Shown piece after piece: positions 25,028-33,422 of a DNA stretch of 64,000 nt. Source of the stretch: Phytohabitans flavus (GTDB lineage Bacteria > Actinomycetota > Actinomycetes > Mycobacteriales > Micromonosporaceae); assembly GCF_011764545.1 (NCBI RefSeq), contig NZ_AP022870.1, forward strand, positions 9,120,001-9,184,000, given 5' to 3'. The notes under the pieces are model-generated. The model did not search any database, had not been told where the DNA came from, and was given only the letters and a program-made list of their open reading frames with translations. Positions within the stretch are counted from its first letter, which is position 1. Each line of letters begins with the position of its first letter. The translations under genes were made by a program, and so were the position numbers.

Positions 25028-25858
25028 ATGGCCAACTTCACCGCCGCGGACGTCAAGAAGCTCCGCGACCTCACCGGCGCCGGCATGTTGGACGCCAAGA
25101 AGGCGCTCGAAGAGGCAGAGGGCGACTTCGACAAGGCCGTCGAGGTCCTGCGCATCAAGGGTGCGAAGGATGTGGGCAAGCGCGCCGGGCGCACGGCCGC
25201 CAACGGTCTGGTGGCCCACTCGGGCAAGGCGCTTCTGGAGCTCAACTGCGAGACCGACTTCGTCGCCAAGAACGCCGACTTCGTCGCGCTGGCCCAGCGC
25301 CTGGTCGAGCACGGCGACCAGGCCGGCGTGACCACCACCGAGGAGCTGCTCGCCTCGGCGCTCGAGGACGGCCAGACGGTCGCCGACGCGGTGCAGGACC
25401 TGTCCGCCAAGATCGGTGAGAAGCTGGTGCTCAACCGCTACGGCGTCGTCGACGGCACCGCCGCGGTCTACCTGCACCGCAAGAGTCAGGACCTGCCGCC
25501 GGCGGTCGGTGTGCTGGTGGCGTACACCGGCAAGACCGACGAGGCGGGCGACGCCGACGCTCGTGCCGTGGCGATGCAGATCGCCGCGATGCGCCCGAAG
25601 TACCTCGCCCGCGACGAGGTGCCGGCGGACGTTGTCGAGTCGGAGCGCCGCATCGCCGAGCAGACCGCGCGCGAGGAGGGCAAGCCGGAGGCGGCGCTGC
25701 CCAAGATCGTTGACGGTCGGGTGAACGCCTTCTTCAAGGACTTCGTCCTGCTGGAGCAGGCGTCGGTCGCCGACAACAAGAAGTCGGTCAAGCAGGTGCT
25801 GGCCGCGGCCGGCATCGACGTGACCCGCTTCCTGCGCTTCGAGGTCGGCCAGGCCTGA
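25028..25858 (+). CDS. tsf: Elongation factor Ts
   Basis: 276 residues; recycles EF-Tu by GDP release. The N-terminal UBA-like domain is TAADVKKLRDLTGAGMLDAK. The TDFV motif that inserts into EF-Tu is seen in LNCETDFVAKNADF, and the dimerisation region includes IAAMRPKYLARDEVP. Start ATG 25028 follows AAAGAGAGAG. It lies 42 bases after rpsB, an operon partner. Confidence 0.97.
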   Translation: MANFTAADVKKLRDLTGAGMLDAKKALEEAEGDFDKAVEVLRIKGAKDVGKRAGRTAANGLVAHSGKALLELNCETDFVAKNADFVALAQRLVEHGDQAGVTTTEELLASALEDGQTVADAVQDLSAKIGEKLVLNRYGVVDGTAAVYLHRKSQDLPPAVGVLVAYTGKTDEAGDADARAVAMQIAAMRPKYLARDEVPADVVESERRIAEQTAREEGKPEAALPKIVDGRVNAFFKDFVLLEQASVADNKKSVKQVLAAAGIDVTRFLRFEVGQA

Positions 25859-25863
25859 CCGGC

Positions 25864-25991
25864 CTGGCCGGGCCTCCGGCCAGCGGAGAAGGTTCCGGAA
25901 CTCAAGCACAGCCGAGGAGGCCGCTGGTGGACGAGACAGTCGCCGCGGCCTCCCGTGCCGTGTCCGCCGGATCGCAGCAGGGATCCGGCGG
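25864..25991 (+). terminator. Hairpins downstream of tsf
   Basis: Two strong stems lie in the 315-base gap before pyrH: 25864-25871/25876-25883 (8 bp, CTGGCCGG/CCGGCCAG, 4-base loop) just after the tsf stop, and 25964-25973/25982-25991 (10 bp). Neither has a T-tract. The rest of the gap holds no gene I can support; pyrH translation begins at 26174 behind GGAAGGCGGACC. Confidence 0.5.
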
Positions 25992-26173
25992 GCCAACACG
26001 GCGACCGGCGGCGCGTTCGCCGAAAGCCGAGGGGTCGGCTCGCACCGACAAGATCCACCGGGCAGGCCCTTGTCACGTAGTGTGAGCGTCAGCGCCGGTG
26101 CCACCGGAGCGCGCCACAGCAGCACCACCGGCATCACTCGCAAGACAGCCAACGACGGCGGAAGGCGGACCGG

Positions 26174-26941
26174 ATGACGCAGACGGTGGCGGGAGAGCCC
26201 GCGACGATGGACGATCCGACCGCGCCGCCCCCGGGCGTGCGCGCCGGGTCGTGCTCAAGCTCTCCGGCGAGGTCTTCGGCGGGGCGCGGTCGGCGTCGAC
26301 CCCGACGTCGTGCAGGCCGTGGCCCGGCAGATCGCGACCGTCGTGCGGCGCGGCATTCAGGTCTCCGTGGTGGTCGGCGGTGGAAACTTCTTCCGCGGCG
26401 CTGAGCTACAGAAGCGCGGGATGGACCGGGCACGTGCCGACTACATGGGCATGCTCGGCACGGTCATGAACTGCCTGGCCCTCCAGGACTTCCTGGAGAA
26501 GGAGGGCATCGAGACCCGGGTGCAGACCGCGATCAACATGGCCCAGGTCGCCGAGCCGTACATCCCGCTGCGCGCCATCCGTCACTTGGAGAAGGGCGGG
26601 TCGTGATCTTCGGCGCGGGTGCCGGCATGCCGTACTTCTCCACCGACACGGTCGCCGCGCAGCGGGCCCTGGAGATCCGCGCCCACGTCGTGCTGATGAG
26701 CAAGAACGGCGTCGACGGCGTCTACACCGCCGACCCCCGTACCGACCCCACCGCCGTGAAGCTCGACACGATCACCTTCGACGAGACGCTTCAGCGGGGC
26801 CTGCGGGTCGCCGACGCCGCCGCGTTCAGCCTGTGCCGCGATAACGGGCTGCCGATGCTGGTGTTCGGCGCCGAGGGCGACGACACGATCGTCAAGGCCG
26901 TGGGCGGCGAGCGCATCGGCACGCTGATCACCGCGAACTAG
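26174..26941 (+). CDS. pyrH: Uridylate kinase (three apparent frameshifts)
   Basis: Phosphorylates UMP to UDP; an essential enzyme. Three single-base gaps break it: near 26245 (restores RVVLKLSGEVF), at the four-G run 26281-26284 (restores GGGAVGVDPDVVQAVARQI) and near 26597 (restores HLEKGRVVIFGAGAG). Between them the amino-acid kinase fold is intact: VVVGGGNFFRGAEL, ARADYMGMLGTVMN, LPLRA-type IPLRAIRHLEKG and ADAAAFSLCRDNGLPMLVF. Corrected length is 256 residues with a short N-terminal extension. A 34-bp duplication of its 3' end follows the stop. Confidence 0.92.
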
Positions 26942-26975
26942 CGAGCGCATCGGCACCCTGATCACTGCGAACTAG
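26907..26975 (+). repeat. Tandem duplication of the pyrH 3' end
   Basis: 26907-26941 (the last codons of pyrH and its TAG) is repeated at 26941-26975 with two mismatches, period 34 bp. The second copy is out of any gene and ends 23 bases before frr. Confidence 0.85.
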
Positions 26976-26998
26976 CTAGAAGGGAGGCGACGAGGCAG

Positions 26999-27555
26999 GT
27001 GATCGACGACACCCTCCTCGAGGCCGAGGAAAAGATGGAGCGCGCGGTCGAGCACGCCAAGGAGGAGTTCGCGGCGATCCGCACCGGGCGCGCCAACGCG
27101 GCGATGTTCTCCAAGATCATCATTGACTACTACGGCAGCCCAACCCCGCTGACCCAGATGGCTTCCGTGGGCACCCCGAGCCGCGGATGGCCATCATCAA
27201 GCCGTACGACGCTTCGCAGCTCAGCGCGATGGAGAAGGCGATCCGCGACTCCGACCTCGGGGTAAACCCCAACAACGAGGGCAACCAGCTGCGCATCCTG
27301 CTGCCGCAGATGACCGAGGAACGCCGCCGCGACATGATCAAGGTGGCCCGCCACAAGGGCGAGGAAGCCAAGGTCGCCATCCGCAACGTGCGCCGCAAGG
27401 CCAAGGAAGAGCTGGACCGCATCGTCAAGGACGGCGAGGCCGGCGAAGACGAGGGCCGCCGCGCGGAGAAGGACCTCGACGACACCACGCAGAAGTACGT
27501 CACGAACATCGACGAGCTCGTCAAACACAAGGAAACCGAGCTGCTCGAGGTCTGA
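26999..27555 (+). CDS. frr: Ribosome recycling factor (one apparent frameshift)
   Basis: Splits the post-termination ribosome with EF-G. The N-terminus IDDTLLEAEEKMERAVEHAK and AAIRTGRANAAMFSKIIIDY is intact. The frame breaks at the four-C run 27174-27177; one extra C restores GTPEPRMAIIKPYDASQLSA. The C-terminal coiled-coil arm is clear (RRDMIKVARHKGEEAKVAIR, then AEKDLDDTTQKYVTNIDELV). Corrected length is 185 residues, normal. GTG start. The stop shares a base with the cdsA start. Confidence 0.93.
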
Positions 27556-28644
27556 TGTCGCAACTCGACCCTTACGGCAACCCGACGCCCAATCGGACAC
27601 CCGACCACTGGGTGCCGGATCCGTGGCTGGACCAGCCCGACCGCGAGCCGGCGGGGACGACTGGTCGACCCGCAATGGGCACGTCGACGCGCCGTACACC
27701 GGGTCGGGTGACCTTTCGTACTCGGAGGGTGAGGCCGACACGGCGGCGTACCCGCAGGTCCGCCGCCGCCCGCAAGCGCCCCCGGAGCCGGAGCCCGAGC
27801 CGGTGCGCCCCCGCCGCCCAGGTCCTGGAAAGCGGCGGGCGACCGGTCGGGCCGGCCGCAATCTGCCGGCGGCGATCGGCGTCGGCATCACGCTCGGCGC
27901 GGTGGTCATCGCGTCACTGTTCGTGTGGCGGCCGGCGTTCCTCGCGGTGATCGCGATCGCCGTCGCCGTCGCGGTCTGGGAGATGAGCCGCGCGGTGCGC
28001 GCGGTGGGCGCGCATCCGCCGGTGGTGCCACTCGCCGCCGGGGCCTGGTCACGACCGGGATGGCTTGGTACGCGGGTGAGGACGCCCTCATGCTCGGCTT
28101 CCTTGTCACGCTGCTGGCGGCGCTCGTGTGGCGGCTCGCCGACGGCTTCTCCGGCTACGGGCGGGACGCGGCGGCGGCCACGCTGATCGCGGTGTACGTG
28201 CCATTTCTTGGCGGATTCGCCGCGCTGCTCGCCGAGCCCGACGACGGTGCGCGCCGCGTGATCGTCACCCTCGCCGCCGTGGTGCTTTCCGACACCGGTG
28301 GGTACGCGGCCGGTGTCTTCCTCGGCAAGCACCCGATGGCGCCCACGGTCAGCCCCAAGAAGTCCTGGGAAGGGCTGGTCGGCTCGCTCGTGGCGGCGGC
28401 GGTGGGTAGCGCCATCCTGCTCTACTTCCTGCTCGACGTGGAGCTGTGGTGGGGTGCCGTGTTCGGCCTGGCGCTCTCCATCGCGTCGGTACTGGGCGAC
28501 CTTGCCGAATCGATGCTCAAACGCGACCTGCGCATCAAGGACATGAGCAATTTGTTGCCAGGACACGGTGGCCTGATGGACCGGCTGGACTCCGTGCTCT
28601 TCGCGCTGCCGACCGCGTACCTGCTGCTGGCCGTCTTCACCTGA
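27555..28644 (+). CDS. cdsA: Phosphatidate cytidylyltransferase (two apparent frameshifts)
   Basis: Makes CDP-diacylglycerol, the precursor of phospholipids. The signature is intact at the C-terminus: SMLKRDLRIKDMSNLLPGHG followed by GLMDRLD. A disordered Pro-rich N-terminus of about 95 residues precedes multiple membrane segments. The frame breaks at 27653-27656 (four G) and 28040-28043 (four G); restoring one base at each joins DREPAGDDWSTRNGHVD and VVPLAAGGLVTTGMAWYAG. Corrected length is 363 residues. It is coupled to frr by a TGATG overlap. Confidence 0.9.
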
Positions 28645-28689
28645 CACGAGTCCGCGCCAACTGCGGGCGCATGGGAGACTGGACGAGCT

Positions 28690-29821
28690 ATGACGAGCCT
28701 GCCAGTACTCCCGCTCAGTCCCGACGCGCCCGGGCGCCGCCCGGCGCTGCCCCCACGACACTTAGCCGACCTCGATCTCGCCGGTCGGCAGGCGCTGTTG
28801 GCGGAGCTCGGCGAGCCGGCGTTCCGGGCCAAGCAGCTGTCCACCCACTACTTCGGCCGCCTGGTGCGCGACCCGGCGCAGATGACCGACCTGCCCGCCG
28901 CCAGCCGCGATCGGCTGGCCGAGTCGCTGATGCCGCGGCTGCTCACGCCGGTGCGCGAGCTGGCCTGTGACGGCGGCGCCACGCGCAAGGCGCTGTGGCG
29001 GCTGCATGACGGCTCGCTGGTGGAGAGCGTGCTGATGGGATACCCCGATCGGGTCACGGTCTGTATCTCCAGCCAGGCCGGATGCGGCATGGCCTGCCCG
29101 TTCTGCGCCACCGGCCAGGCCGGCCTCACCCGTAACCTGTCGACTGCCGAGATCGTCGACCAAGCCGTCTACCTGGCCGGCGTCGCCGCGTCCGGCGCGG
29201 TCACCGGATCGCCGCCCCGGCTGTCGCACGTGGTGTTCATGGGCATGGGCGAGCCACTGGCCAATTACTCTCGCGTGGTCGATGCGGTCCGGCGGCTCTG
29301 CACGCCGGCACCGGAGGGCCTGGGCTTTCGCAACGCCATGTGACGGTCTCGACGGTGGGACTCGTGCCAGCGATGCGTAGGCTTGCTGGAGAGGGACTCT
29401 CCGTAACCCTTGCGCTGTCGTTGCACGCGCCCGATGATGAGCTGCGCGACGAACTTGTGCCCGTCAACCAACGCTGGAAGGTCGCAGAGGTGCTTGACGC
29501 CGCGTGGGACTACGCCTCCCGCACGGGTCGCCGCGTGTCCGTCGAATACGCGATGATCAGGGATGTGAACGACCAGCCGTGGCGAGCCGACCTGCTGGGA
29601 CGGCTTCTCAGCGGGCGGCTGGCGCACGTGAATCTCATTCCGCTCAACCCGACCCCGGGCAGTCGCTGGGACGCGAGCCCGAAGCCGGTCGAGCGGGAGT
29701 TCGTCCGGCGGTTGCGCGAGGCCGGCGTTTCGACCACAGTGCGTGACACGCGGGGCGGGAGATAGACGGCGCGTGCGGACAGCTGGCCGCCAGCGAGACC
29801 GGCAGCGCGGACGGAAGGTGA
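28690..29821 (+). CDS. rlmN: 23S rRNA (adenine2503-C2)-/tRNA methyltransferase RlmN (two apparent frameshifts)
   Basis: Radical-SAM enzyme that methylates A2503 of 23S rRNA and A37 of some tRNAs. The cluster motif CxxxCxxC is in CGMACPFCATG; FMGMGEPLANY is typical. The frame breaks at the T-run 29326-29328 (one T restores GLGFSQRHVTVSTVGL) and near 29756 (one C restores DTRGREIDGACGQLAA). Without the second fix the protein would end early at 29765. Corrected length is 377 residues. The next gene starts 5 bases later. Confidence 0.92.
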
Positions 29822-29826
29822 CATAG

Positions 29827-31010
29827 GTGGCTAGTCAGGGTCAGCGGTTCCGGCGCCGGGCGCTGCGTCGCGGTTACAAGGTCGACGAGGTCGATGCGTT
29901 CCTCGACCGCGTGGAGGCCACCCTGGCGGGCGAACCAATGGGTGCGCCGGTCGCTTCGCAAGAGGTCCACGACGTGGTTTTCCGCGTCCGCTTCGGCGGT
30001 TACGACGAGTGGCAGGTCGACCTTCACCTCGACCGCGTCGAGCGGCAGCTCGCCGAGTTGGAGGAGCGCGGCGGCTATGGTCGTGGCCCCGAGCGCCTTG
30101 GCCCGCCCGACCGCCTCGCTCCCGCCGACCGTATGGGTCCGCCCGACCGTATGGGTCCGCCGGATCGCATGGGTCCACCGGACCGTATGGGCCCGCCCGA
30201 CCGCATGGGCAGCGGCCCCATGACGGAGCGCATCGGTCCGCCGCTCCGTGACGACCGCATGTCTCCGTCCGGCCCGCCGATGCCCCAGCGGCCGATGCCC
30301 GCCCAGGCCGGCCCCCGCCCCGCGACCCGTATGGGCGCTACGACGAGCAGGGTGGCTACGACCAGGGCGGTTACGAGCAGGCTGGCTATGGCAGCAACGG
30401 CGGCTTCGATGGCCCGCCCGGCCGTGGCGGTTTCGACGGTCCGCCCCAGCGCGGTGGCTTCGACGGTCCGCCCGGCCGTGGTGGCTTTGACGGTCCGCCG
30501 CAGCGTGGTGGGTTTGACGGTCCGCCCGGTCGTGGTGGCTTTGACGGCCCGCCGAATGGTGGTTTTGACGGTCCACCGACCGGTGGCTTCGGCCCGCCTC
30601 CCGGCGGCTTCGGCGGCCCGCCGGACGACAGGTACGGCGGCGAGGATCGCTTCGACGGCTTCGCCGAGCCCGGCCGGCACGGCAAGGACATGACCACCGA
30701 AATGCGGCTCGGCGGCCCACCGTCCATGGGCGGCCCGCCGCAGGGGATTCCCGGCCTGCCCCCGGAGCTACAGCGGATCGACCAGCTGCGTCGCGCCTTC
30801 CAGGTGCGCCGGTTCGGCAGCGGCTACGACCCGGCCCAGGTCGACCGCCTCTTCGAGGGCATCCTGAATGCGGTGACCGGCCGCGGCCCGATGCCGATGA
30901 GCCCCAACGAGATCGACCGGGCGCAGTTCGGGCTTGTGCCGGGCGGCTACTTCGAGGCTGAGGTGGACGCCGCGCTCAAGGAGGTCAAGGACATCCTCCG
31001 CGGCCAGTGA
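29827..31010 (+). CDS. DivIVA-domain repeat protein with Pro/Gly repeat linker (one apparent frameshift)
   Basis: Corrected length 394 residues. DivIVA-type motifs occur at both ends: RRGYKVDEVDAFLDRVEATL and YDEWQVDLHLDRVERQLAEL near the N-terminus, GSGYDPAQVDRLFEGILNAV and GGYFEAEVDAALKEVKDILR at the C-terminus. Between them are five MGPPDR units and about eight GGFDGPP(G/Q)R units. The frame breaks at 30318-30321 (four C); one C restores GPRPRDPYGRYDEQGGYDQ. DivIVA proteins mark curved membrane and poles in actinobacteria; the role of this member is unknown. GTG start; downstream GTGA overlap. Confidence 0.85.
30139..30600 (+). repeat. Two coding tandem repeats in the DivIVA-repeat gene
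   Basis: 30139-30207: five 18-bp units encoding MGPPDR (one near-variant). About 30400-30600: about eight units of 27 bp encoding GGFDGPPGR or GGFDGPPQR, decaying to GGFGPPPGGFGG. Both are in frame. Confidence 0.85.
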
Positions 31011-31444
31011 GCCCGTCGCCCGGACCGATCCTGGTCGTGGGTGGGAGCGGCCTTCTCGGACGGGAGCTCACCCGCCAAGGGCGACTCGCGGGTCATCGCG
31101 TCGTCGCGACCTTTCACCGTGGCGCACCCGCCGTCGCCGGCGTGGACTGGCGGCACCTGGACATCCGCATCCGCGACGACGTCACGGCCCTGATCCTCGC
31201 GGTACGGCCCGATGTGGTCGTGAACGCCGCCTACCAGCAATCCGACTGGGCGACCACAGCCGATGGCGGCACACACGTCGCCCTCGCGGCTGCCGCGGTC
31301 AGTGCGCGCCTTGTGCACGTGTCCAGCGACGCGGTCTTCTCCGGTACGGCGGACAGCTACGACGAGTCGCACACGAACACGCAGGCGCGGTTGGTCACGC
31401 GGCTACGCGGTGCGCGCGAGTTCCTGATACCTACGCCGAGGTGA
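31007..31444 (+). CDS. Truncated RmlD-like sugar-nucleotide reductase/epimerase
   Basis: 145 residues; relatives are about 280. The Rossmann N-terminus is good (GPILVVGGSGLLGRELTRQG), followed by DVVVNAAYQQSDW and RLVHVSSDAVFSGTADSYDE, which match dTDP-4-dehydrorhamnose reductase-like proteins. After SYDESHT the sequence turns to RLVTRLRGAREFLIPTPR and stops, with no YxxxK motif in any frame before the next gene. Either the 3' half was lost or the protein is a remnant. GTG start overlaps the DivIVA-gene stop. Confidence 0.6.
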   Translation: MSPSPGPILVVGGSGLLGRELTRQGRLAGHRVVATFHRGAPAVAGVDWRHLDIRIRDDVTALILAVRPDVVVNAAYQQSDWATTADGGTHVALAAAAVSARLVHVSSDAVFSGTADSYDESHTNTQARLVTRLRGAREFLIPTPR

Positions 31445-31450
31445 GTGAGG

Positions 31451-31717
31451 CTAGGAGCGGAGGCCGTTACGGCGCAGGATCACGTCGCCCACGAGGGCCA
31501 GCAGCAGTCCGGCCGCGATGACGATCAGGAAGATGTCCTCGGTGCGGCCCTGGTGGTTGCCGAACAGCATCGACAGCAGGATCACGGCCACCACGAATGC
31601 GGAAATGCGGGAGGCCTTACGGCTGCCCGGCTTGCGCTGGTCCGGTGAGGTCACCGGCTCGCTACCCGCCACCTTCGGGTCCTTCCCCTCGATCCGATCT
31701 AGGCCTAAGTCTGGCAT
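31451..31717 (-). CDS. DUF2631 family small membrane protein
   Basis: 88 residues. DUF2631 is restricted to actinobacteria. The conserved motif GSEPVTSPDQRKPGSRK is followed by two hydrophobic segments (ISAFVVAVILLSMLFGN; IFLIVIAAGLLLALVGD) and ends VILRRNGLRS. Function unknown. It converges closely on the truncated RmlD-like gene, 6 bases between the two ends. Confidence 0.85.
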   Translation of the reverse strand: MPDLGLDRIEGKDPKVAGSEPVTSPDQRKPGSRKASRISAFVVAVILLSMLFGNHQGRTEDIFLIVIAAGLLLALVGDVILRRNGLRS

Positions 31718-31812
31718 GGCGAGAATGGCGCCCCGCGCCGGGATCTGGCTACGCGCCCGGTAGCGTCGGTACGTAACCTCACTGCGACGTCAAACCGAGT
31801 GGAGGTAGTGCG

Positions 31813-33366
31813 GTGCGAGTGACGGGTACGGGGCACGCGAGCATGCGGATCGACACAGCCGCGGGCAGCATCCTGTGCGACCCGTGGGTCAACCCGGCGT
31901 ACTTCGCCTCCTGGTTCCCGTTTCCGGACAACTCCCAGCTCGACTGGGAGAGCCTGGGGCAGACCGACTACCTGTACGTCTCCCACCTGCACCGGGACCA
32001 CTTCGACGCCGAGCACCTCAAGCGCTTCATCTCCAAGAAGGCGACGGTGCTGCTGCCGGCCTACCCGACGAGCGAGCTTGAGGACCAGCTGCGCGAGCTG
32101 GGCTTCACGAGCTTCATCGAGACCACGACGAACGAGGTCATGGAGCTCGACGGCGGCCTGAAGGTGATGATCCAGGCGCTGACCTCGCCCACGGACGGGC
32201 CGATCGGCGACTCGTCGCTGTGGGTGGAGTACGACGGGGTGCGGCTGCTCAACCAGAACGACGCCCGACCGACCGACCTGGCCACGTTCGCCGAGCTGGG
32301 TCACGTGCACGCGCACATGCTTCAGTTCTCCGGCGCGATCTGGTACCCGATGGTCTACGAGCTGCCGCAGTCCGCGAAGACCGCGTTCGGCAAGCAGAAG
32401 CGGGACCGGCAGTTCGACCGCACGTTCCGCTACATCGACGACCTCAAGGCGTCGTACGTCTTCCCGATCGCCGGGCCGCCCTGCTTCCTCGACGACGAGC
32501 TGTGGCAGTTCAACGACATCTTCGGCGACGAGGGCAACATCTTCCCGGACCAGTCGGTCTTCATCCGGGAGTACGCCAAGGTCGGCGGGGACAACGGCGT
32601 CGTGCTGCTGCCGGGTTCGGTGACCGAGCTCACCACGGAGTCGTGCACCACGACGCACCCGACGGACGTGGACCAGTACTTCGCGAACAAGAAGGCCCAC
32701 CTCATCGAGATGCGGGAGCGCAAGCGCCCGATCATCGAGGCGGCGAAGGCGTCGTGGCGGCACCCCGAGATCGACGTGCTCAAGGAGATGAAGCGGATCA
32801 TCGAGCCGCTCCTGGACGAGTCGATCTACCTGGCCAAGGGAGTGGGCGGGCCGGTCCGCTTCGACCTGGTCGGCTACGACGGCGAGTCGGTCGAGTCGAT
32901 CGTGGTGGACTTCCCGGGCAAGCAGGTGCGGCCGTACGGCGACGAGAAGGTCCGCTACCGCTTCCGCACCGAGCGCGCCCTGGTGGAGCACCTGCTGTAC
33001 ATCGGCGAGGTCGACTGGGTCAACTCGCTCTTCCTGTCCTGCCGCTTCTCCGCGGCCCGGATCGGCCAGTACAACGAGTACATCTACGCGTTCTTCAAGT
33101 GCCTGTCCGAGGAGCGGTTGCAGTACGCCGAGGGCTGGTACGACGAGCACCTCAAGAACGCCGACCAGGAGGACATCCGCCTCGGCGACTGGGTCGTGCA
33201 GCGGCGGTGCCCGCACCTGAAGGCCGACCTGACCCGCTTCGGCGTGCTCGACGGCAGCCAGCTCACCTGCCAGCTGCACGGGTGGAGGTTCGACCTGGAC
33301 AGCGGGCGCTGCCTGACCAGCGCGGGGCACGAGATCCGCGCGAGCAAGGCCCCAACCGGCGGTTGA
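31813..33366 (+). CDS. MBL-fold hydrolase fused to a C-terminal Rieske [2Fe-2S] domain
   Basis: 517 residues. The N-terminal half is a UlaG/CMAH-like metallo-beta-lactamase fold: the metal motif HxHxDH is His58, His60, Asp62, His63 in YVSHLHRDHFD, and later NQNDARP and SGAIWYP fit the family. The C-terminus carries a full Rieske pattern: Cys466-x-His468, 17 residues, Cys486-xx-His489 (CPHLKAD, CQLHGWRFDL). Vertebrate CMP-sialate hydroxylase combines the same two modules. Substrate unknown; an oxygenase or redox-coupled hydrolase is inferred. GTG start behind GGAGGTAG. The stop lies in a hairpin arm shared with the convergent gene. Confidence 0.85.
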   Translation: MRVTGTGHASMRIDTAAGSILCDPWVNPAYFASWFPFPDNSQLDWESLGQTDYLYVSHLHRDHFDAEHLKRFISKKATVLLPAYPTSELEDQLRELGFTSFIETTTNEVMELDGGLKVMIQALTSPTDGPIGDSSLWVEYDGVRLLNQNDARPTDLATFAELGHVHAHMLQFSGAIWYPMVYELPQSAKTAFGKQKRDRQFDRTFRYIDDLKASYVFPIAGPPCFLDDELWQFNDIFGDEGNIFPDQSVFIREYAKVGGDNGVVLLPGSVTELTTESCTTTHPTDVDQYFANKKAHLIEMRERKRPIIEAAKASWRHPEIDVLKEMKRIIEPLLDESIYLAKGVGGPVRFDLVGYDGESVESIVVDFPGKQVRPYGDEKVRYRFRTERALVEHLLYIGEVDWVNSLFLSCRFSAARIGQYNEYIYAFFKCLSEERLQYAEGWYDEHLKNADQEDIRLGDWVVQRRCPHLKADLTRFGVLDGSQLTCQLHGWRFDLDSGRCLTSAGHEIRASKAPTGG

Positions 33367-33422
33367 TCAGGGAGTTGGTGCGGCGACACGTGGTACGACA
33401 CGCCCGCCAAGTCCCTGATCAA
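33363..33422. terminator. Bidirectional terminator hairpin containing both stop codons
   Basis: TTGATCAGGGA (33363-33373) pairs perfectly with 33412-33422 (11 bp), and the inner GTTGG/CCAA extends it. The TGA of the rightward MBL-Rieske gene lies in the left arm, and the TGA of the leftward oxidoreductase lies in the right arm. Confidence 0.65.

Noticed and set aside
26174..29821. Programmed frameshifting in pyrH, frr, cdsA and rlmN
   Set aside because: No slippery heptamer with a downstream structure is common to the sites, up to three sites occur in one gene, and all are repaired by one added base at short runs; sequence error is far simpler.
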